Of a DNA stretch of 64,000 bases, positions 16,845 through 28,181 are shown piece by piece. Location: positions 3,410,001 through 3,474,000 of the forward strand of contig NC_021499.1 in assembly GCF_000412695.1 (NCBI RefSeq), in the 5' to 3' direction. The translations under genes were made by a program, and so were the position numbers. Origin of the DNA: Pseudomonas resinovorans NBRC 106553. Its GTDB lineage: Bacteria; Pseudomonadota; Gammaproteobacteria; Pseudomonadales; Pseudomonadaceae. The notes under the pieces are model-generated. The model had not been told where the DNA came from and ran no database searches. It saw only the letters and a program-made list of their open reading frames with translations. Position 1 is the stretch's first letter. Each line of letters begins with the position of its first letter.

Positions 16845-17279
16845 ATGAGCACAAGAATCGAATGGGCCAAACAGGCCCCCGAGGCCTACAAGGCGATGAT
16901 CGGTCTGGAACAGGCCCTGGCCAAATCCGGCCTGGAGACCTCCCTGCTGGAACTGATCCGCCTGCGCGCCTCGCAGATCAACGGCTGCGCCTACTGCGTC
17001 AACATGCACGCCAATGACGCACGCAAGGCAGGCGAGACCGAAGCCCGCCTGCAGACCTTGAGCGTGTGGCAGGAGACCCGCTTCTTCAGCGAACGCGAGC
17101 GCGCCGCCCTGGACTGGGTGGAGAGCCTCACCCGGCTGCCGGAGAGCCACGCCCCGCAGCACCAGTTCGACGCCCTGCGCGAGCACTTCAGCGAGACCGA
17201 GATCGTCAACCTGACCCTGGCCATCGCCACCATCAACGCCTGGAACCGCTTCGGCGTCGGCTTCGCGATGGTGCCCTGA
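16845..17279 (+). CDS. carboxymuconolactone decarboxylase/AhpD-family protein
   Basis: Alpha-helical protein of 144 residues in the CMD/AhpD superfamily. The conserved redox centre is CAYCVNMH (Cys-x-x-Cys-x-x-x-His, about 46-53) within the RASQINGCAYCVNMHANDARK segment. It is the type often annotated as alkylhydroperoxidase-like rather than PcaC. The ATG at 16845 follows GGAG by 7 bases; an ATG two codons earlier is too close. The MocR regulator directly downstream on the same strand may control it. Likely an antioxidant enzyme, by family. Confidence 0.85.
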   Translation: MSTRIEWAKQAPEAYKAMIGLEQALAKSGLETSLLELIRLRASQINGCAYCVNMHANDARKAGETEARLQTLSVWQETRFFSERERAALDWVESLTRLPESHAPQHQFDALREHFSETEIVNLTLAIATINAWNRFGVGFAMVP

Positions 17280-17297
17280 GGCCCTCGCCGCCGTACC

Positions 17298-17326
17298 AGG
17301 GGCCGCCTCCAGCGGCCCTTTTCTTT
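17298..17326 (+). terminator. rho-independent terminator after the AhpD-like gene
   Basis: GGGCCGC (17300-17306), loop CTCCA, GCGGCCC (17312-17318), followed by TTTTCTTT. A strong intrinsic terminator just after the stop codon at 17279. Confidence 0.85.
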
Positions 17327-17418
17327 GGCCTTGGCGATGGCATTGGGCAAAGGTGCCCCTGACCACGGAAGTCGTTCGCGACTTGGAGTATTTTTAGTCT
17401 TTCCCGCTGGAGCCATGC

Positions 17419-18852
17419 ATGGAACTGCACATCGTCATCCAGGGCAGCAAGGACCTGTCCGGACAGCTCTACCGCCAATTGCGCGAAGCCATCGAGTCCG
17501 GCCGCCTCAAGGCCGGCACCCGGCTGCCGCCGAGCCGCCTGCTGGCCGAGCAGTTGGGCATCTCCCGCAAGACGGTGTCCGACACCTACAGCCTGCTGAC
17601 CTACGACAACCTGCTCACCGGCAAGGTCGGCTCGGGCACCTTCGTCAACGCCCAGGCCGTCGGCCAGGAGCGCAAGCAAGGTCACGAATCCCTGGCCAGC
17701 GCCGCGATCATCGACAAGTGGCGCAACCTCGCCACCACCATGGGCCATCCGCCCATGGACGCGATGTTGCGCTACGACTTCATCGGCGGCGCCACCACCC
17801 GCAGCCAGTTCCCCCAGGACGACTGGCGCCGCTGCGCCCAGCACGCCCTGCGGCAGACGGCGAAATCCCGTGGGCTCTACAGCCAGGCCGCCGGCCTGCC
17901 CGCCCTGCGCGACGCCATCGCCCGGCATGTGGCGTTTTCCCGCGGGGTGCATTGCAGCGCCCTGGATGTGCTGGTCTGCCATGGCGCCCAGCAGGCCCTG
18001 GACCTGCTCGCCCGGGTGCTGATCGAGCCCGGCTGCACGGTTGCCGTGGAAGACCCGGGCTACCCGCCGGCGCGGCAACTCTTCGCCGCCCAGGGCGCCG
18101 AAGTGATCGGCGTACCGGTGGACGCCGAAGGCATCTGCGTCGCCGCCATTCCCGAGCACGTGCGGCTGATCTACGTGACCCCCTCGCACCAATTTCCCCT
18201 CGGCATGCCGATGAGCCAGGCGCGCCGCGAAGCCCTGCTGGAAAAGGCCCTGCGCATCGGCGCGGTGATCATCGAGGACGACTACGACTGCGAATTCCGC
18301 TATGAGGGCCGCCCCAGCGAAACCCTGCAGAGCCTCGACCGCCAGGGTGCGGTGGTCTATGTCGGGACCTTTTCCAAATCCCTGCAGCCCGAGCTGCGCC
18401 TGGGCTACTGCATCCTGCCGCCGGCACTGGTGTCGGCGGTCACCGCCGCCAAGCAGATCACCGACTGCCACTGCGCCACCCTGCCCCAGTGGACCCTGGC
18501 CAAGTTCATCGACGAAGGCTGCCTGCTGAAACACATCCGCCGTTGCCACGCGCTCTACAGCAGCCGCCGCGAACGCCTGCTGGCGCGCTTCAACGGCGAC
18601 CTGGCGCGCTGGTTCGAGGTGGTGCCCTCGGTGGCCGGCTTCCACCTCGCCGTGCAGACCAGGGTGCCGGTGGACATCCCGCTGCTGGTGGACCTGGCGC
18701 GCAAGGTGGACGTGGGGCTCTACCCCCTGGCGGACTTCTCCTACCAGACGCCTCCGCGCAATGGCCTGACCTTCGGCTACGGCGCCATCGAAACCCTGGA
18801 CATAGACCCGGCGCTGGACCGGGTGCGGGATATCCTCGAGCAGATTACCTAG
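17419..18852 (+). CDS. MocR-family PLP-binding transcriptional regulator
   Basis: 477-residue fusion of an N-terminal GntR winged helix (about 5-75) and a fold-type I aminotransferase-like domain (about 105-475). The winged-helix motif is LYRQLREAIESGRLKAGTRLPPSR. The PLP lysine is in VGTFSKSLQPELRLGY and the upstream Asp in IIEDDYDCEFRYEG. MocR proteins use PLP or its adducts with amino acids or aldehydes as effectors. The neighbours are an AhpD-like gene upstream and a convergent aldehyde dehydrogenase; either may be the target. Confidence 0.88.
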   Translation: MELHIVIQGSKDLSGQLYRQLREAIESGRLKAGTRLPPSRLLAEQLGISRKTVSDTYSLLTYDNLLTGKVGSGTFVNAQAVGQERKQGHESLASAAIIDKWRNLATTMGHPPMDAMLRYDFIGGATTRSQFPQDDWRRCAQHALRQTAKSRGLYSQAAGLPALRDAIARHVAFSRGVHCSALDVLVCHGAQQALDLLARVLIEPGCTVAVEDPGYPPARQLFAAQGAEVIGVPVDAEGICVAAIPEHVRLIYVTPSHQFPLGMPMSQARREALLEKALRIGAVIIEDDYDCEFRYEGRPSETLQSLDRQGAVVYVGTFSKSLQPELRLGYCILPPALVSAVTAAKQITDCHCATLPQWTLAKFIDEGCLLKHIRRCHALYSSRRERLLARFNGDLARWFEVVPSVAGFHLAVQTRVPVDIPLLVDLARKVDVGLYPLADFSYQTPPRNGLTFGYGAIETLDIDPALDRVRDILEQIT

Positions 18853-18872
18853 ACCCGTCGTGGCTTTTGATC

Positions 18873-18955
18873 GATGGGTTTCGCAGGCTCTACCCATCCT
18901 ACGTCGCGGTTGGTCATCACTCTCGCAGGATGGGTAGAGCGAAGCGAAACCCATC
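18873..18955. repeat. extragenic inverted repeat, GTAGGATGGGT family
   Basis: GATGGGTTTCGC...CTACCCATCCTACG then GGATGGGTAGAGCG...AAACCCATC, between the MocR gene and the dehydrogenase terminator. Confidence 0.75.
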
Positions 18956-18979
18956 ACGTGCCAGGTCCTGAAATGCAAA

Positions 18980-19000
18980 GGGGCTGCACCTGGCAGCCCC
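18980..19000. terminator. terminator after the aldehyde dehydrogenase, possibly bidirectional
   Basis: GGGGCTGC, loop ACCTG, GCAGCCCC. Flanked by AAG on the left and TTCTTC on the right, so read on the minus strand it ends in TTTGCATTT and on the plus strand in TTCTT. It serves the dehydrogenase (stop at 19023) and possibly the MocR gene. Confidence 0.75.
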
Positions 19001-19022
19001 TTCTTCATTGCGGTCGGAACGA

Positions 19023-20402
19023 TCAGCCGCGGTCGCGCCAGATGGTCTGCACGTTGAGGAACTCGCGCAGGCCGAAGTGCGACAGCTCACGGCCGTAACC
19101 GCTCTTCTTCACGCCGCCGATCGGCACGCGCGGGTCGGAGGCGGTGAAGCCGTTGATGAACACCGCGCCGCTGACGATGCGACGGGCCAGTTTCTGGCCT
19201 TTGGCCGCGTCGGTGGTCCAGAGCGCGCCACCCAGGCCGAACTCGCTGTCGTTGGCCAGCTCCACCGCGTGCTCGGCATCACGGGCGACGATCAGGGAGG
19301 CCACCGGGCCGAAGATTTCCTTGCGGAAGGCGGTCATGTCCGGGGTCACGTCAGCCAGTACGGTGGGGGCGTAGAAGTTGCCCTCGCCTTCCAGCTTGTG
19401 GCCGCCCAGCAGCAGGGTCGCGCCTTCGGCCAGGGTGGCTTGCACCTGGCCATCCAGCTCGTCGCGCAGGTCGAAGCGGGCCATGGGGCCGATGAAGGTG
19501 GAATCGGCCTGCGGATCACCGATCTTCAGGGCTTGCACCGCCGCCACGAAGCGCTCGGTGAAGGCCTCGGCGATGGGCGCTTCGAGAATGATGCGCTTGG
19601 CCGCGATGCAGACCTGACCGGCGTTGTTGAAGCGGCTGGTGACAGCGGCTTTGACTGCGGCATCCAGGTCGGCGTCGGCCAGCACGATGAAGGGGTCGGA
19701 ACCACCCAGCTCCAGCACGCACTTCTTCAGCGCCGCACCGGCCTGGGCGGCAATGGCGGCACCCGCGCCGACGCTGCCGGTCACCGCCACCATGGCGATG
19801 CGCGGATCGGCGATGGCCACGGAAACCAGCGGCGGCTCCACGTTGATCACCTCGAACACGCCTTCCGGCAGGCCGGCCTCGGCCCAGGTGGCGGCCAGCA
19901 GGTGGGCACCGCCCATGACGTTGGGGGCGTGCTTGAGTACGTAGGTGTTGCCGCCGAAGATGATCGGCACCGCGCCGCGCATCACCTGCCACACCGGGAA
20001 ATTCCAGGGCATCACGGCCAGTACGGGGCCGAGCGGCATGTAGGCGACCACGGCCTTGTCGTCTTCCACCAGGGTCGGCTCGTCGGCGACCATGGCCGGG
20101 CCGTGCTCGGCGTACCACTCGCAGAGCTTGGCGCACTTCTCGATCTCGCCACGGGACTGGCTGATGGGCATGCCCATTTCATTGGTGGTCATCCGTGCCA
20201 TGGTCTCGGCGTTGGCGCGCAGGGCCTTGGCCATGGACAGCAACACGGCGCCGCGTTGTTCGACGCTGAACTGGCTCCAGGTCTCGAAGCCACGCTGGGT
20301 GGAGGCCAGGCTGGCCTCCAGGGCGGCGGCGTCCTGGTAGGGATAGCGGGCGATTTCCGCGCCGGTGGCGGGGTTACGGGAAATGGCGGCGGGCTGGGTC
20401 AT
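19023..20402 (-). CDS. NAD(P)-dependent succinate-semialdehyde-type dehydrogenase
   Basis: Aldehyde dehydrogenase superfamily enzyme of 459 residues, short form like E. coli Sad/YneI. Catalytic Cys lies in NNAGQVCIAAKR, the general-base Glu in VLELGGSDPF, and the cofactor region contains MPWNFPVWQV. Probable substrate is succinate semialdehyde or a similar short semialdehyde, by family. It is monocistronic with a terminator just downstream and convergent to the MocR gene. Confidence 0.82.
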   Translation of the reverse strand: MTQPAAISRNPATGAEIARYPYQDAAALEASLASTQRGFETWSQFSVEQRGAVLLSMAKALRANAETMARMTTNEMGMPISQSRGEIEKCAKLCEWYAEHGPAMVADEPTLVEDDKAVVAYMPLGPVLAVMPWNFPVWQVMRGAVPIIFGGNTYVLKHAPNVMGGAHLLAATWAEAGLPEGVFEVINVEPPLVSVAIADPRIAMVAVTGSVGAGAAIAAQAGAALKKCVLELGGSDPFIVLADADLDAAVKAAVTSRFNNAGQVCIAAKRIILEAPIAEAFTERFVAAVQALKIGDPQADSTFIGPMARFDLRDELDGQVQATLAEGATLLLGGHKLEGEGNFYAPTVLADVTPDMTAFRKEIFGPVASLIVARDAEHAVELANDSEFGLGGALWTTDAAKGQKLARRIVSGAVFINGFTASDPRVPIGGVKKSGYGRELSHFGLREFLNVQTIWRDRG

Positions 20403-20532
20403 GGCGTCCTCGTTGTACGTGAGAGCCGGTCAGGGCTCGCGATCAGTCATGGGGCGAAATTAAGGCAGCGACCGATTCACGTAAAACGAATAATCGAGAA
20501 GAAAGTCTTCAGAAAAACAGAATGCCCCCACC

Positions 20533-20967
20533 TCACCCCAGGCGCCGGGCCAGGTTGCCCCGGGTCATCGGCCAGCTGCGATGCTCCTCGCAGGCCGCCT
20601 CGGTGGTCACCACGTAGACCCGCTGTTCGTGGCCATGGCGCAACAGCACGCATTGCAGCGACTTGCCGTCTTCCACATCGAACCAGCGCGGCTCGCCGTC
20701 GCGGTTGACCTCCATGAACCGCGCCACCCGCGCCAGCACGCTGGCCGGGCTGTAGCGGTCCCAGCCCTCGGGCAAGGCACCGTCGTCCGCGAGCCAGCCG
20801 GTGGCCGGCAGCTCGCCGTGCTCCTGGTTGCGGCGCCCCCATGGAATCCACACCACGCCACGCTGCGGGTCATGGATGGGCAACGCCGCATCGGCGTCGG
20901 GATAGTTGATCTGTTGGCGGATCCCTTCTGCGGTGTAGAGCCCGCTGACTTCCACTGAATGACACAT
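20533..20967 (-). CDS. small protein with Met-Cys N-terminus, possible SRAP-like domain
   Basis: 144 residues starting MCHSVEVSGLYTAEGIRQQI. The Cys directly after the initiator Met, the VVWIPWGRRNQEHGELPATGW segment and the VVTTEA strand recall the SRAP (HMCES/YedK) fold, whose Cys2 crosslinks abasic DNA. The protein is much shorter than the usual 220 or so residues, and the NARAET and DGFYEW signatures are not evident. The ATG at 20967 follows GGGAGG by 8 bases. Assignment is tentative; otherwise a hypothetical protein. Confidence 0.5.
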   Translation of the reverse strand: MCHSVEVSGLYTAEGIRQQINYPDADAALPIHDPQRGVVWIPWGRRNQEHGELPATGWLADDGALPEGWDRYSPASVLARVARFMEVNRDGEPRWFDVEDGKSLQCVLLRHGHEQRVYVVTTEAACEEHRSWPMTRGNLARRLG

Positions 20968-21203
20968 GACTGCCTCCCCTAGCCGAAGCAATTGTCATCG
21001 TTGCCAGGATTGCTGGTTGCGAGGCCGGGTGTTGGCAGATGGTTATTTTTTGGCCCCTGTCGCCAGAGTTTCGTGAGCGGGGATCAGGAGTCAATACGCC
21101 ACCAGGATGCCCTTGACAGGAGGGCGAGAGACGCGACGAAACGCCGCTGGACCGGGTCGGGAAACGCCGGGAGCTAGACTTTTCAAAATATTTCCTTGTC
21201 CTG

Positions 21204-21230
21204 TGTAACAGCTCGCCGCCAGCCAAGTCT
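21204..21230 (+). promoter_or_regulatory. candidate ECF-sigma promoter for the bufferin operon
   Basis: TGTAACA, a 16-base spacer, then GTCT, about 95-120 bases before bufA1. ECF sigma factors of the type that drive bufferin genes elsewhere use a GTAAC-type -35 and a short -10. The rest of the 357-base gap from 20968 shows no gene. Confidence 0.4.
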
Positions 21231-21324
21231 CCTGTTTCGAAGGCGGCAAGAACCGCCGCGGCAATCACCCGCCGCCCTTGGGCACCCCGCCCTGTTCGAC
21301 CCATCAGAAACGGAGATAACAAGC

Positions 21325-21636
21325 ATGAAAACCCCGACTGCCAGTGTCGTATCCGCAACCGGTCTGGCCCTGGCCCTGAGCACCGCCATCGGCCTCGCCA
21401 TGACCCCCATGGGCGCCCAGGCCGCCGACAACGAGAAGTGTTTCGGCGTGGCCATGAAAGGCAAGAACGACTGCGCCGCCGGCGCCGGCACCTCCTGCGC
21501 GGGCACCGCGAAAATGGATTACCAGGGCAACTCCTGGAAGTACGTCCCGGCCGGCACCTGTGAAAAGACCGCTTCCCCCACCTCGCCCACCGGCCATGGC
21601 CAGATGCAGGCCTTCAAGGAAGAGAAGAAGGGCTGA
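21325..21636 (+). CDS. bufA1: bufferin precursor BufA1 (DUF2282)
   Basis: Secreted ribosomally made, post-translationally modified metallophore precursor that buffers copper in the periplasm. The 103-residue protein has a signal peptide of about 34 residues ending AQAA, then a short mature part with four Cys (EKCFG, KNDC, TSC, GTCEK), the DUF2282/BufA1 pattern. The MNIO enzyme next door converts such Cys to thiooxazole-type groups in known systems. The ATG at 21325 has GGAG 12 bases upstream. It is the first gene of bufA1-bufB-bufC-DoxX. Confidence 0.88.
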   Translation: MKTPTASVVSATGLALALSTAIGLAMTPMGAQAADNEKCFGVAMKGKNDCAAGAGTSCAGTAKMDYQGNSWKYVPAGTCEKTASPTSPTGHGQMQAFKEEKKG

Positions 21637-21660
21637 CCGGCACCGGCAGGCGCACAGGCC

Positions 21661-22530
21661 ATGACCCACTCCACCCTGCCCCGCGCTCCCGCCGGCCGCC
21701 TGCCGGCGCGGGCCGGCATCGGGCTCAAGTCCCAGCACCACCGGGACGTGCTCGATGGCCGGCCGGACCTCGGGTTCTTCGAGATCCACGCCGAGAACTA
21801 CATGGTGGCGGGCGGCCCCTTCCACCACTACCTGGGGCTGATCCGCGCGGACTACCCCCTCTCGCTCCACGGTGTCGGCCTGTCCATCGGCGCCGAGCAG
21901 CCGCTGGACCAGGCACACCTGCAGCGCCTGGCCGCGCTGATTCGGCGCTACGAGCCGGCGTCCTTCTCAGAGCATCTCGCCTGGTCCACCCATGGCGAGG
22001 TCTTTCTCAACGACCTGCTGCCGCTGGCCTACGACCAGGCGAACCTCATGCGGGTCTGCCAGCACATCGACCAGGTACAGAGCCATCTGCAACGGCAGAT
22101 GCTGCTGGAGAACCCGGCCACCTACCTGGAGTTCGACGACTCCAGCCTGGCGGAGGCCGAGTTCATCAGCGAAGTGGTCAAGCGCACCGGGTGCGGCCTG
22201 CTGCTGGACCTGAGCAACGCCTACCTCTCGTGCATCAACCACAACCGTGACCTGCGCGCCTACCTGGACGCCCTGCCGCTGCAGGCGGTGGGCGAAATCC
22301 ACCTGGCGGGCTTCGCCGAAGACCAGGACGCCGCTGGCGCACGCCTGCTGATCGACCATCACGGTTCGGCGGTGGATGACGCGGTCTGGACCCTCTACCG
22401 CGAGACCCTGCAACGCCTTGGCCCTGTGCCCACCCTGATCGAACGGGACAACGAGATACCCCCGCTGGCGGTGCTGTCGCGCGAGGCCGAGCGCGCCGAA
22501 GGGCTGCTGCGCAAGGCGGCGGCACGATGA
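21661..22530 (+). CDS. bufB: multinuclear non-haem iron oxidase (DUF692/MNIO) BufB
   Basis: TIM-barrel iron enzyme of 289 residues that modifies Cys residues of the BufA precursor. DUF692 features: [12 protein letters not shown] at the start, [59 protein letters not shown] and LIERDNEIP, which carry the metal-binding His, Glu and Asp. It lies 24 bases after bufA1 and overlaps bufC by four bases. Confidence 0.92.
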   Translation: MTHSTLPRAPAGRLPARAGIGLKSQHHRDVLDGRPDLGFFEIHAENYMVAGGPFHHYLGLIRADYPLSLHGVGLSIGAEQPLDQAHLQRLAALIRRYEPASFSEHLAWSTHGEVFLNDLLPLAYDQANLMRVCQHIDQVQSHLQRQMLLENPATYLEFDDSSLAEAEFISEVVKRTGCGLLLDLSNAYLSCINHNRDLRAYLDALPLQAVGEIHLAGFAEDQDAAGARLLIDHHGSAVDDAVWTLYRETLQRLGPVPTLIERDNEIPPLAVLSREAERAEGLLRKAAAR

Positions 22531-23300
22531 ACGCCACCTTCGCCAAGGCCCTGCTCGACCCGCAAATGCCCTGCCCGCCCGGCCTGCGTGCCTGGAACGG
22601 CTCGGACCCGGCACGGCGCTTCGCGGTGTACCGCAACAATGTGCTGGCGTCGCTGGGCAACGCCCTCGGCGAGACCTTCCCGGTGGTCCGGCAACTGGTG
22701 GGCGAGGACTTCTTCGCCAGCATGGCGCGCCTGTTCCTGCAGGCGTCGCCACCACGCTCGCCGGTGCTGGCCTTCTATGGCGAGGGCTTCGCCAAGTTCA
22801 TCGCCGCCTTTCCGGCGGCCGCGAGCCTGCCCTACCTGGCGGATGTGGCGCGGCTGGAGCTGGCCCAGGTGCACGCCTATCACGCCGCCGACCTGCCGCC
22901 CCTGGAGAGCGCCAGCCTGGCCACCGCCCTGGCCGACCCGGAGCTGCTGCCCGGCATGTGCTTCCAGCTGCATCCGTCAATGGCGGTGGTGAGCTCCGAC
23001 CATGCCATCGCCTCGCTCTGGGCCGCCCACCAGGGCCTGCTGGAACTGGCCGAGGTCGACACCCGCCAGGCCGAATGCGCGCTGGTGCTGCGCAACGGCC
23101 TGGAGGTGGAAGTCAGCCGCATCGGCCCCAGCGACTGCGCCTTCATCCAGGCCCTGGCCGCCGGCAGCCCACTCGGGTCGGCGGTGGGCGCCGCGTTGGC
23201 CATCGACAACGATTTCAACCTCGCCTCCACCCTGGCGCGCCTGCTCGCGGGCGGCGCCATCACCCGATTCACCCTTCACAGCGGGAGTCAGATGCCATGA
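22527..23300 (+). CDS. bufC: BufC partner protein (DUF2063)
   Basis: Protein of 257 residues with an N-terminal DUF2063 domain (about 5-95, [32 protein letters not shown]). In related systems this protein binds the precursor peptide and presents it to the MNIO enzyme. The older label 'DNA-binding' comes from a weak fold match. Its start overlaps the bufB stop and its stop overlaps the next start (ATGA each), so the three are translationally coupled. Confidence 0.88.
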   Translation: MNATFAKALLDPQMPCPPGLRAWNGSDPARRFAVYRNNVLASLGNALGETFPVVRQLVGEDFFASMARLFLQASPPRSPVLAFYGEGFAKFIAAFPAAASLPYLADVARLELAQVHAYHAADLPPLESASLATALADPELLPGMCFQLHPSMAVVSSDHAIASLWAAHQGLLELAEVDTRQAECALVLRNGLEVEVSRIGPSDCAFIQALAAGSPLGSAVGAALAIDNDFNLASTLARLLAGGAITRFTLHSGSQMP

Positions 23301-23806
23301 ATGCCACCGTCCAGATCCACTACAGCCACCTGCCGGCCAAGCTGGTGGCCCAGGCCATCGAGCTGTGCAAGCGAATTCCCTACAGCCTGGTGGCCTTCGT
23401 CGCGCGCTTTTCGATCGCCGCGGTGTTCTGGAAGTCCGGGCAGACCAAGGTGGAAGGCCTGGCCATCGACCTGGTGGACGGCACCTTCCAGCTGGGCGTG
23501 CCGCACCTGTCCGCCTCGGCCATTCCGCTGTTCACCGATGAATACAAGCTGCCCCTGCTCTCGCCGGAACTGGCGGCCCACGGCGCGGCCTTCGCCGAGC
23601 ATCTGTTCCCGCTGCTGATTCTGCTCGGCCTGGCGACCCGCTTCTCCGCCCTGGCCCTGCTGGCCATGACCCTGGTGATCGAGATTTTCGTCTACCCCGA
23701 CGCCTACCCTACCCATGGCGTCTGGGCGGCCTGCCTCCTGCTGCTGGTCAGCCAGGGACCGGGACGGCTGTCCATCGATCACCTGATCGCCCGGCACTAC
23801 CAATAG
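23297..23806 (+). CDS. DoxX-family membrane protein of the bufferin operon
   Basis: Integral membrane protein of 169 residues with four hydrophobic segments (for example SLVAFVARFSIAAVFWKSGQTKV and LFPLLILLGLATRFSALALLAMTLVIEIFVYP). DoxX-type proteins close many bufferin operons; a redox role at the inner membrane is assumed. It starts inside the bufC stop codon. Confidence 0.85.
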   Translation: MNATVQIHYSHLPAKLVAQAIELCKRIPYSLVAFVARFSIAAVFWKSGQTKVEGLAIDLVDGTFQLGVPHLSASAIPLFTDEYKLPLLSPELAAHGAAFAEHLFPLLILLGLATRFSALALLAMTLVIEIFVYPDAYPTHGVWAACLLLLVSQGPGRLSIDHLIARHYQ

Positions 23807-23904
23807 CCGCGGAGCTCCATTTCAAAACCGAAGCTCGCTCCTGCAGCCGATCCCCAGGTGTTGCATCGGAGGGAGATTCCACATCAAAGTGCAGAACGCG
23901 TATT

Positions 23905-23995
23905 CCGGGTGGATGGCGCTCTTCCATCCACCAGCGACGCCATGCCGGATCTCCGATGGTGGACCGGTGAAGCGAGGTCCACCCGACTGCACTGG
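23905..23995. repeat. extragenic repeat, GGTGGATG...GGTCCACC family
   Basis: GGTGGATGGCGC-loop-CCATCCACCA then GGTGGACCGGTGAAGCGAGGTCCACC. Copies lie at 27478 and 55613. It separates the bufferin operon from pobR. Confidence 0.7.
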
Positions 23996-24012
23996 ACCGC
24001 GTCGCGCCCAAC

Positions 24013-26227
<2,215 letters not shown>

Positions 26228-26382
26228 CAGCCGCGCGGGCCCCGGTCCGGGTCCCGCATGCCGGGCCTCCGCCCATCGCCGTGGATGCGCGGCCGCGCAT
26301 CCCGCGCAGCTTCCGATTGTGCGACCGCGCCTCCGACTGGCAGACTGCCGCCCTGCTTTGCCTCCGAACGCACCAGGGACCT

Positions 26383-27396
26383 ATGCAAGTCTTCAGTCAA
26401 CGTCAATTGCTCCTGGCCAGTTGGGCCATCGTCCTCTTCGGCCTGCTGCTGGTGCTGCCCTTCCGGCTCCTGCCTTCCCTGCTCTCCGGACTGCTGGTCT
26501 ACGAACTGGTGATCACCCTGGCGCCGCGCCTGCAGCCGGTGATTCCCGGTGGCCGACGCGCGCGCTGGCTGGCGGTGGCCCTGCTGGGGACGCTGGTGGT
26601 AAGCCTGCTGACGCTGTTCTTCGTGTGGATCGCCGGCGTGGTGAGCCAGGAGATCCACAACCCCGGCCAGTTGCTGGAGAAATTCATCGTCATCACCGAA
26701 CAGGCGCGGGCACAGTTGCCCACCTCGGTGGAGAACTACCTGCCGGCCAGCGCCGATGAGCTGCGCCGGGAACTGATGGACTGGCTGCGCGACCACGTCG
26801 GCCAGCTGCAGCTGCTGGGCAAGGGCGCGGCGCACACCTTCGTGACCATGCTGATCGGCATGATCCTCGGCGCCATCATCGCCCTGCAGCCGATTCCCAA
26901 TTTCGAAACCCTCAAGCCCCTGAGCCGGCTGCTGCTGGAGCGCCTGGCGCTGCTGGTCACCGCCTTCCGCAACATCGTCTTCGCGCAGATCAAGATCTCC
27001 CTGCTCAACACCAGCCTGACGGCGATCTTCCTCGCCGTGGTGCTGCCGCTGATGGACATCCACCTGCCGCTGACCAAGGTGCTGATCCTGCTGACCTTCA
27101 TCCTCGGGTTGCTGCCGGTGATCGGCAACCTGATGTCCAACACCCTGATCTTCATCGCCGGGTTCTCGGTATCCCTCTGGGTGGCCCTGGGGGCCCTGGG
27201 CTACCTGATCGCCATCCACAAGATGGAGTACTTCCTCAACGCTCGTATCGTTGGTGGGCAGATCAGCGCCAAGGCCTGGGAGCTGCTGCTGGCGATGCTG
27301 GCCTTCGAGGCGGTGTTCGGCCTGCAAGGTCTGGTGGCGGCGCCGATCTACTACGCCTACCTGAAGAGCGAGCTGAAGCACGCCGAGCTGGTGTAA
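26383..27396 (+). CDS. AI-2E/PerM-family membrane transporter
   Basis: Polytopic membrane protein of 337 residues with about seven or eight hydrophobic segments and the family features GAIIALQP, LPVIGNLMSNTLI and LNARIVGGQISAKAWELLLAM. Members export autoinducer-2 or act as Na/H antiporters; the substrate is unknown. A helical soluble loop spans about 95-150. It is monocistronic, downstream of pobA with a 155-base gap. Confidence 0.82.
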   Translation: MQVFSQRQLLLASWAIVLFGLLLVLPFRLLPSLLSGLLVYELVITLAPRLQPVIPGGRRARWLAVALLGTLVVSLLTLFFVWIAGVVSQEIHNPGQLLEKFIVITEQARAQLPTSVENYLPASADELRRELMDWLRDHVGQLQLLGKGAAHTFVTMLIGMILGAIIALQPIPNFETLKPLSRLLLERLALLVTAFRNIVFAQIKISLLNTSLTAIFLAVVLPLMDIHLPLTKVLILLTFILGLLPVIGNLMSNTLIFIAGFSVSLWVALGALGYLIAIHKMEYFLNARIVGGQISAKAWELLLAMLAFEAVFGLQGLVAAPIYYAYLKSELKHAELV

Positions 27397-27417
27397 GAGC
27401 ACCCTGCCCTTAGTGAC

Positions 27418-27561
27418 GTAGGATGGGTTGAGCGGAGCGATACCCATGCGGACAAAGCTGATGGGTATCGCAAGTACGTAGGGTGGATGTCGCTTTTCAC
27501 ATCCACCATCGGTGCTCGCCCGAACCTCGCTTGGTGGACCGATGAAGCGTGGTCCACCCAC
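27418..27561. repeat. two tandem extragenic repeats
   Basis: A GTAGGATGGGTTGAGC...GATACCCAT / GATGGGTATCGC element (27418-27472) abuts a GTAGGGTGGATGTC...GGTCCACC element (27478-27561). A CCCCTCTCCC...GGGAGAGGG hairpin follows at about 27653-27690. The 329-base gap between 27397 and 27725 holds no gene. Confidence 0.75.
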
Positions 27562-27725
27562 AAGGATTCCACTCGGCCTCCTGAAGGGGCGCTTTGCGCG
27601 GCCTCATCTCCTCTGCTTCGTTTCCGTCCGGTGTGGGCAACAGGACGACCGCCCCCCTCTCCCTCCGGGAGAGGGGCTGGGGGAGAGGGAAGTATCCGTT
27701 GGCACGGAGCCGAATGGAGGCTCCC

Positions 27726-28181
27726 CTAGAACGCCAGGACGAAAGCCCCGAGCAGCACCGCGGCGGCGAACAAGTCCGAGACCATGGCGACGTTCTCCAG
27801 GCGATTCCTGTGCCCTTGCAGCAGATGGGATACGCCTGCCATTGCGTAGAACAGGCCCCCGGCGAGGGCGGCGGCCAGCTGCCAGGCGGGCTGCCAGAGG
27901 CTGAGGACGCCCAGCACGCCCATGGCCACATTAGCGAAGCCCAGTTCGCGTACCAGGATCAGCGCTTCGTCCGTCTTCAGGCCCAGGATCACGTTCGCCG
28001 TATAGCGCGGCTGGACGATCTGCTTGGAGCCGGCGAGGAGCAGGCGCCAGCCCACCGACCAGAACACGAACCACTTGGCGACCAGCGCTGCGGTGATGGC
28101 TGCGCCGGCCGCGAGGGATTCCACGGCCAGCGACAGCAGTGGCAGCAGGAACATGAAGGCAACCACGACGGCGTAGTACAT
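27726..28181 (-). CDS. small integral membrane protein
   Basis: 151 residues with four hydrophobic segments: an N-terminal MYYAVVVAFMFLLPLLSLAV helix, a second (about 30-50), a central one (about 95-115) and a C-terminal one. It resembles the Pseudomonas proteins filed under DUF6790, an uncertain match from memory. The ATG at 28181 has GGAG eight bases upstream; the TTG five codons earlier is less likely. Function unknown. Confidence 0.62.
   Translation of the reverse strand: MYYAVVVAFMFLLPLLSLAVESLAAGAAITAALVAKWFVFWSVGWRLLLAGSKQIVQPRYTANVILGLKTDEALILVRELGFANVAMGVLGVLSLWQPAWQLAAALAGGLFYAMAGVSHLLQGHRNRLENVAMVSDLFAAAVLLGAFVLAF

Noticed and set aside
17233..19008. 591-codon minus-strand frame under the MocR gene
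   Set aside because: Shadow of the MocR regulator, which has both its winged helix and PLP-lysine motif.
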